A stretch of DNA of 64,000 nt, from the NCBI GenBank assembly GCA_964006375.1, contig OZ023267.1, forward strand, positions 18,589,971-18,653,970, given 5' to 3'. The DNA is from Tillus elongatus (taxonomy: Eukaryota > Arthropoda > Insecta > Coleoptera > Cleridae). Shown here one piece after another: positions 61,968 through 64,000 of this stretch. Under the pieces are notes generated by a model. The model was not told the DNA's origin and made no database searches. It saw nothing but the letters and a program-made list of their open reading frames with translations. The number at the start of each line of letters is the position of its first letter. The stretch's first letter is position 1. A program made the translations under genes and the position numbers.

Positions 61968-62885
61968 ATAAAAAAAACATTTTTTTAAGTCGGTAACGGT
62001 ATTATTTTCACAAGTCCTGCAAAGGTCATTACGTTACCGTGCGGTAATTTATTCTAAAATAACTGTCCTCATCGTGAAATGGGTGGGTTTAGCAAAAATA
62101 CCAGGGAAGGATAAAATAGAGACATTTTAGTGCAATTAAAAAATATTTTTAACAACTTTCTTAAGCAACAACAAGCAACAAAGCGTTTTTTAATAAACAA
62201 AAGAGCACTTAGCATTATTCCAATCTGACTGGTTTTCCAAAAACTTTTGTCCAGTTTCACCAAGATCGTGTTACTGCACGTCCCAGGCACATTCTATCTC
62301 GTACATGATTGCTGCAATCTTCTCCAATTTATCAGATGTGCAATGATTACTCTGTACTGCAAGACAGTCTAGATATCTTATATGCTCGTAATATATCAGA
62401 GATAAAAATGTTTTTTTTTAATGCTGAACAGGGAAATGCTGGTAATCTTACTCAGTTTCATTATACAACTAATAATACTACATAACTTGTTTGCAGCCAA
62501 ATATTCCTTCAATCCTCTCTGTCTCCTGTCCAAAAATGAAAGTCCGGCCACTTCTGGATTATTTTGTCATAGAAAATTTTCTTGGAATTTAACCTGTGGC
62601 TTATAAGTTTATATAAAGGTTTTTAGCACAACACAGATTTTGGTTATATTTAATATGGGTTATCTTGTTTATTTTTGGAGTTTAAGAACCTAGATTTTCT
62701 CGGGAGTTTTCAACATTATTCTATCTGCTATTAAACTCATGTTTTGGCAGTTGTAGGTACTCATTGGAGGTAACACTTAACGCCCGGTTAGTTTATCAAG
62801 GCTTAATACAAGCAATCACAGCTTCAAAATATTTGGTTGTCATGGCAAAAACCCGAACAGAGTTTTCAAATAATGTAACACTCTA

Positions 62886-62888
<3 letters not shown>
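61968..62888. other. Single-copy stretch
   Basis: No gene recognised. Confidence 0.4.

Positions 62889-62978
<90 letters not shown>
62889..62978. repeat. (TA)n array, about 90 bp
   Basis: Followed by CGTACCGTTAACTC. Confidence 0.95.
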
Positions 62979-62980
<2 letters not shown>

Positions 62981-64000
62981 TACCGTTAACTCAAAAAATA
63001 ATACACCGATCTTGATCAAATTTGGTGACTACCTTCCTTTTGCAAGTGGCTTGGATATGTTCGTTAGCCAGGAAAATCGGACAAGGTTTTCCCGAAAAAT
63101 TATCTGTTATCTTTCTAAAAAAATTCATATTTCCGGAAATAAGAAAGTGAGGGCAACGAAATTTGGTACGCGTATTTGTATGTGAACCATGTACCAAAAT
63201 TTAGGTCTCTAAGTTTAAGGATAAAAAAGTTACGGACAGCTAAAGAAACAAATTTTTGGAGTTTTCCTCAAAACGTCAAACTCGCAATTTAAAACGTCAA
63301 AATTGGCAATGTTTAGGCAAAGAACGTGAAACAAATACGGATTGTGAAAAGAAAATGTTGCAAGAAGAGTGTTCTGCGAACCCTTAAGTTTCAGATTCAA
63401 CCGTCATTGCCCTTTATTTTACTAAAATAGTTACAGAAAATTCATTTCAAATAAACCCTTTCTCCGATGCTTTGGCTGTAGGTTTAGTTAAGTTAATGCT
63501 TCCGCTGTAGGTTTAGTGAAGTTTATGGTTTAACGGTCTATAATTTTTAGCTAATTTTCGTAGAACAATTAGTTACTGCATTTTAGCATTTTTTTTATCG
63601 AAATATGATGCATGTTTGTAAGAAAAAAGTCTGGACGCAGTAAGTGCGTTTTGGTAGCAAATTTTCATTAAATCCTTCAAATTTCAACAACTCAATTGGC
63701 TATTAACGTAAGTTTTGTTGGTTAGGAAACCAACATTTAACTTTATTTTCGAAAATTTTTTATATGAACGCAGCAAGGGCGTTTTGGTTACGAATTTTCA
63801 TTAAACGTCTCAAATTTCAATAACTAAATTTGCTATTAACCTAAGGTTCATTGGCTAGGTGACCAGTTTTCTCTAAAACATTTAAAGTTTATGTTCGGAA
63901 AATTTTTGTATACTTTCAAATCATTATTTTGATAAAATATGGTACATTGTTCCTACTATATAGGTTATACCGGTAACCAAATTGATGCCTGCTCGCATTA
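62889..64000 (+). mobile_element. TAH copy, forward, runs off the window
   Basis: Array, body and G modules (edges at about 63632 and 63768), continuing past 64000. The segment before the array is missing. The body resembles the reverse copy at 1380-2000 (TGCAAGAAGAGTGTTCTGCG). Confidence 0.7.

Overview
The window looks like AT-rich, repeat-dominated DNA from an arthropod, most likely an insect. Reasons: IS630-Tc1-mariner transposases of the kind common in insects, jockey-like and RNase H-bearing LINEs, a tRNA-derived SINE, a ZMYM1-type hAT remnant, and a decayed copy of the animal scaffold gene RACK1. No intact host gene is visible. The species cannot be named from the sequence. Only two long reading frames look intact, and both belong to mobile elements: a 362-aa DDD transposase (2465-3553, minus) and a 988-aa LINE protein (37284-40250, plus).

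The backbone is an interspersed repeat that I call the TAH element. It is present in about twenty whole or partial copies in both orientations. A complete copy has four parts in order: (1) a foldback end, TTTTAGTGAATTTTC followed by its complement and then ATGAGGAGATC; (2) a long pure (TA)n array; (3) a body of about 0.9 kb; (4) a roughly 300-bp 'G module' bounded by inverted copies of GGACGCAGCAAGTGCGTTAT, whose outer edge folds as ACGCA-CTTGC-TGCGT. A partly empty site in a duplicated flank (12660-13440 versus 22000-24185) indicates that hairpin, array, body and module move as one unit of about 1.4 kb. Foldback end plus microsatellite plus subterminal inverted repeats resembles Helentron-associated elements (HINE/DINE-1 type), but no Rep/helicase gene is in the window and the class remains an inference.

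Layout. 0-10.4 kb: TAH copies, one carrying a very young DD41D transposon (2070-4134) inside its (TA)n array, and a tRNA-Pro-like sequence. 10.8-14.8 kb: a SINE split by a hAT-like MITE, a duplicated anonymous repeat, a mariner fragment, and a second SINE with a tiny LINE insertion. 15.3-18.5 kb: a second DD41D-type locus with two divergent broken transposases. 19.4-20.9 kb: a seven-unit tandem array growing out of a TAH hairpin. 22-27.7 kb: more TAH copies and one exon-like frame. 28-42 kb: LINE territory (LINE-A copies A1-A3, a LINE-B fragment with a tandem 3' array, an RNase H LINE 'LINE-C' nested in a mariner pseudogene). 42.9-46.4 kb: TAH copies flanking a RACK1 pseudogene, and a TAH variant with a tRNA-like insert. 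47-55 kb: a SINE with perfect target duplications, Penelope-like tails, a hAT remnant, a jockey-like fragment and a 72-bp LINE-C insertion. 56.2-59 kb: LINE-A copy A4, rearranged. 60.4-64 kb: three more TAH copies.

The parts interact as an insertion ecology. (TA)n arrays inside TAH copies serve as landing sites for TA-targeting transposons and for a retroposon, and LINE-C and SINE copies nest in older elements.
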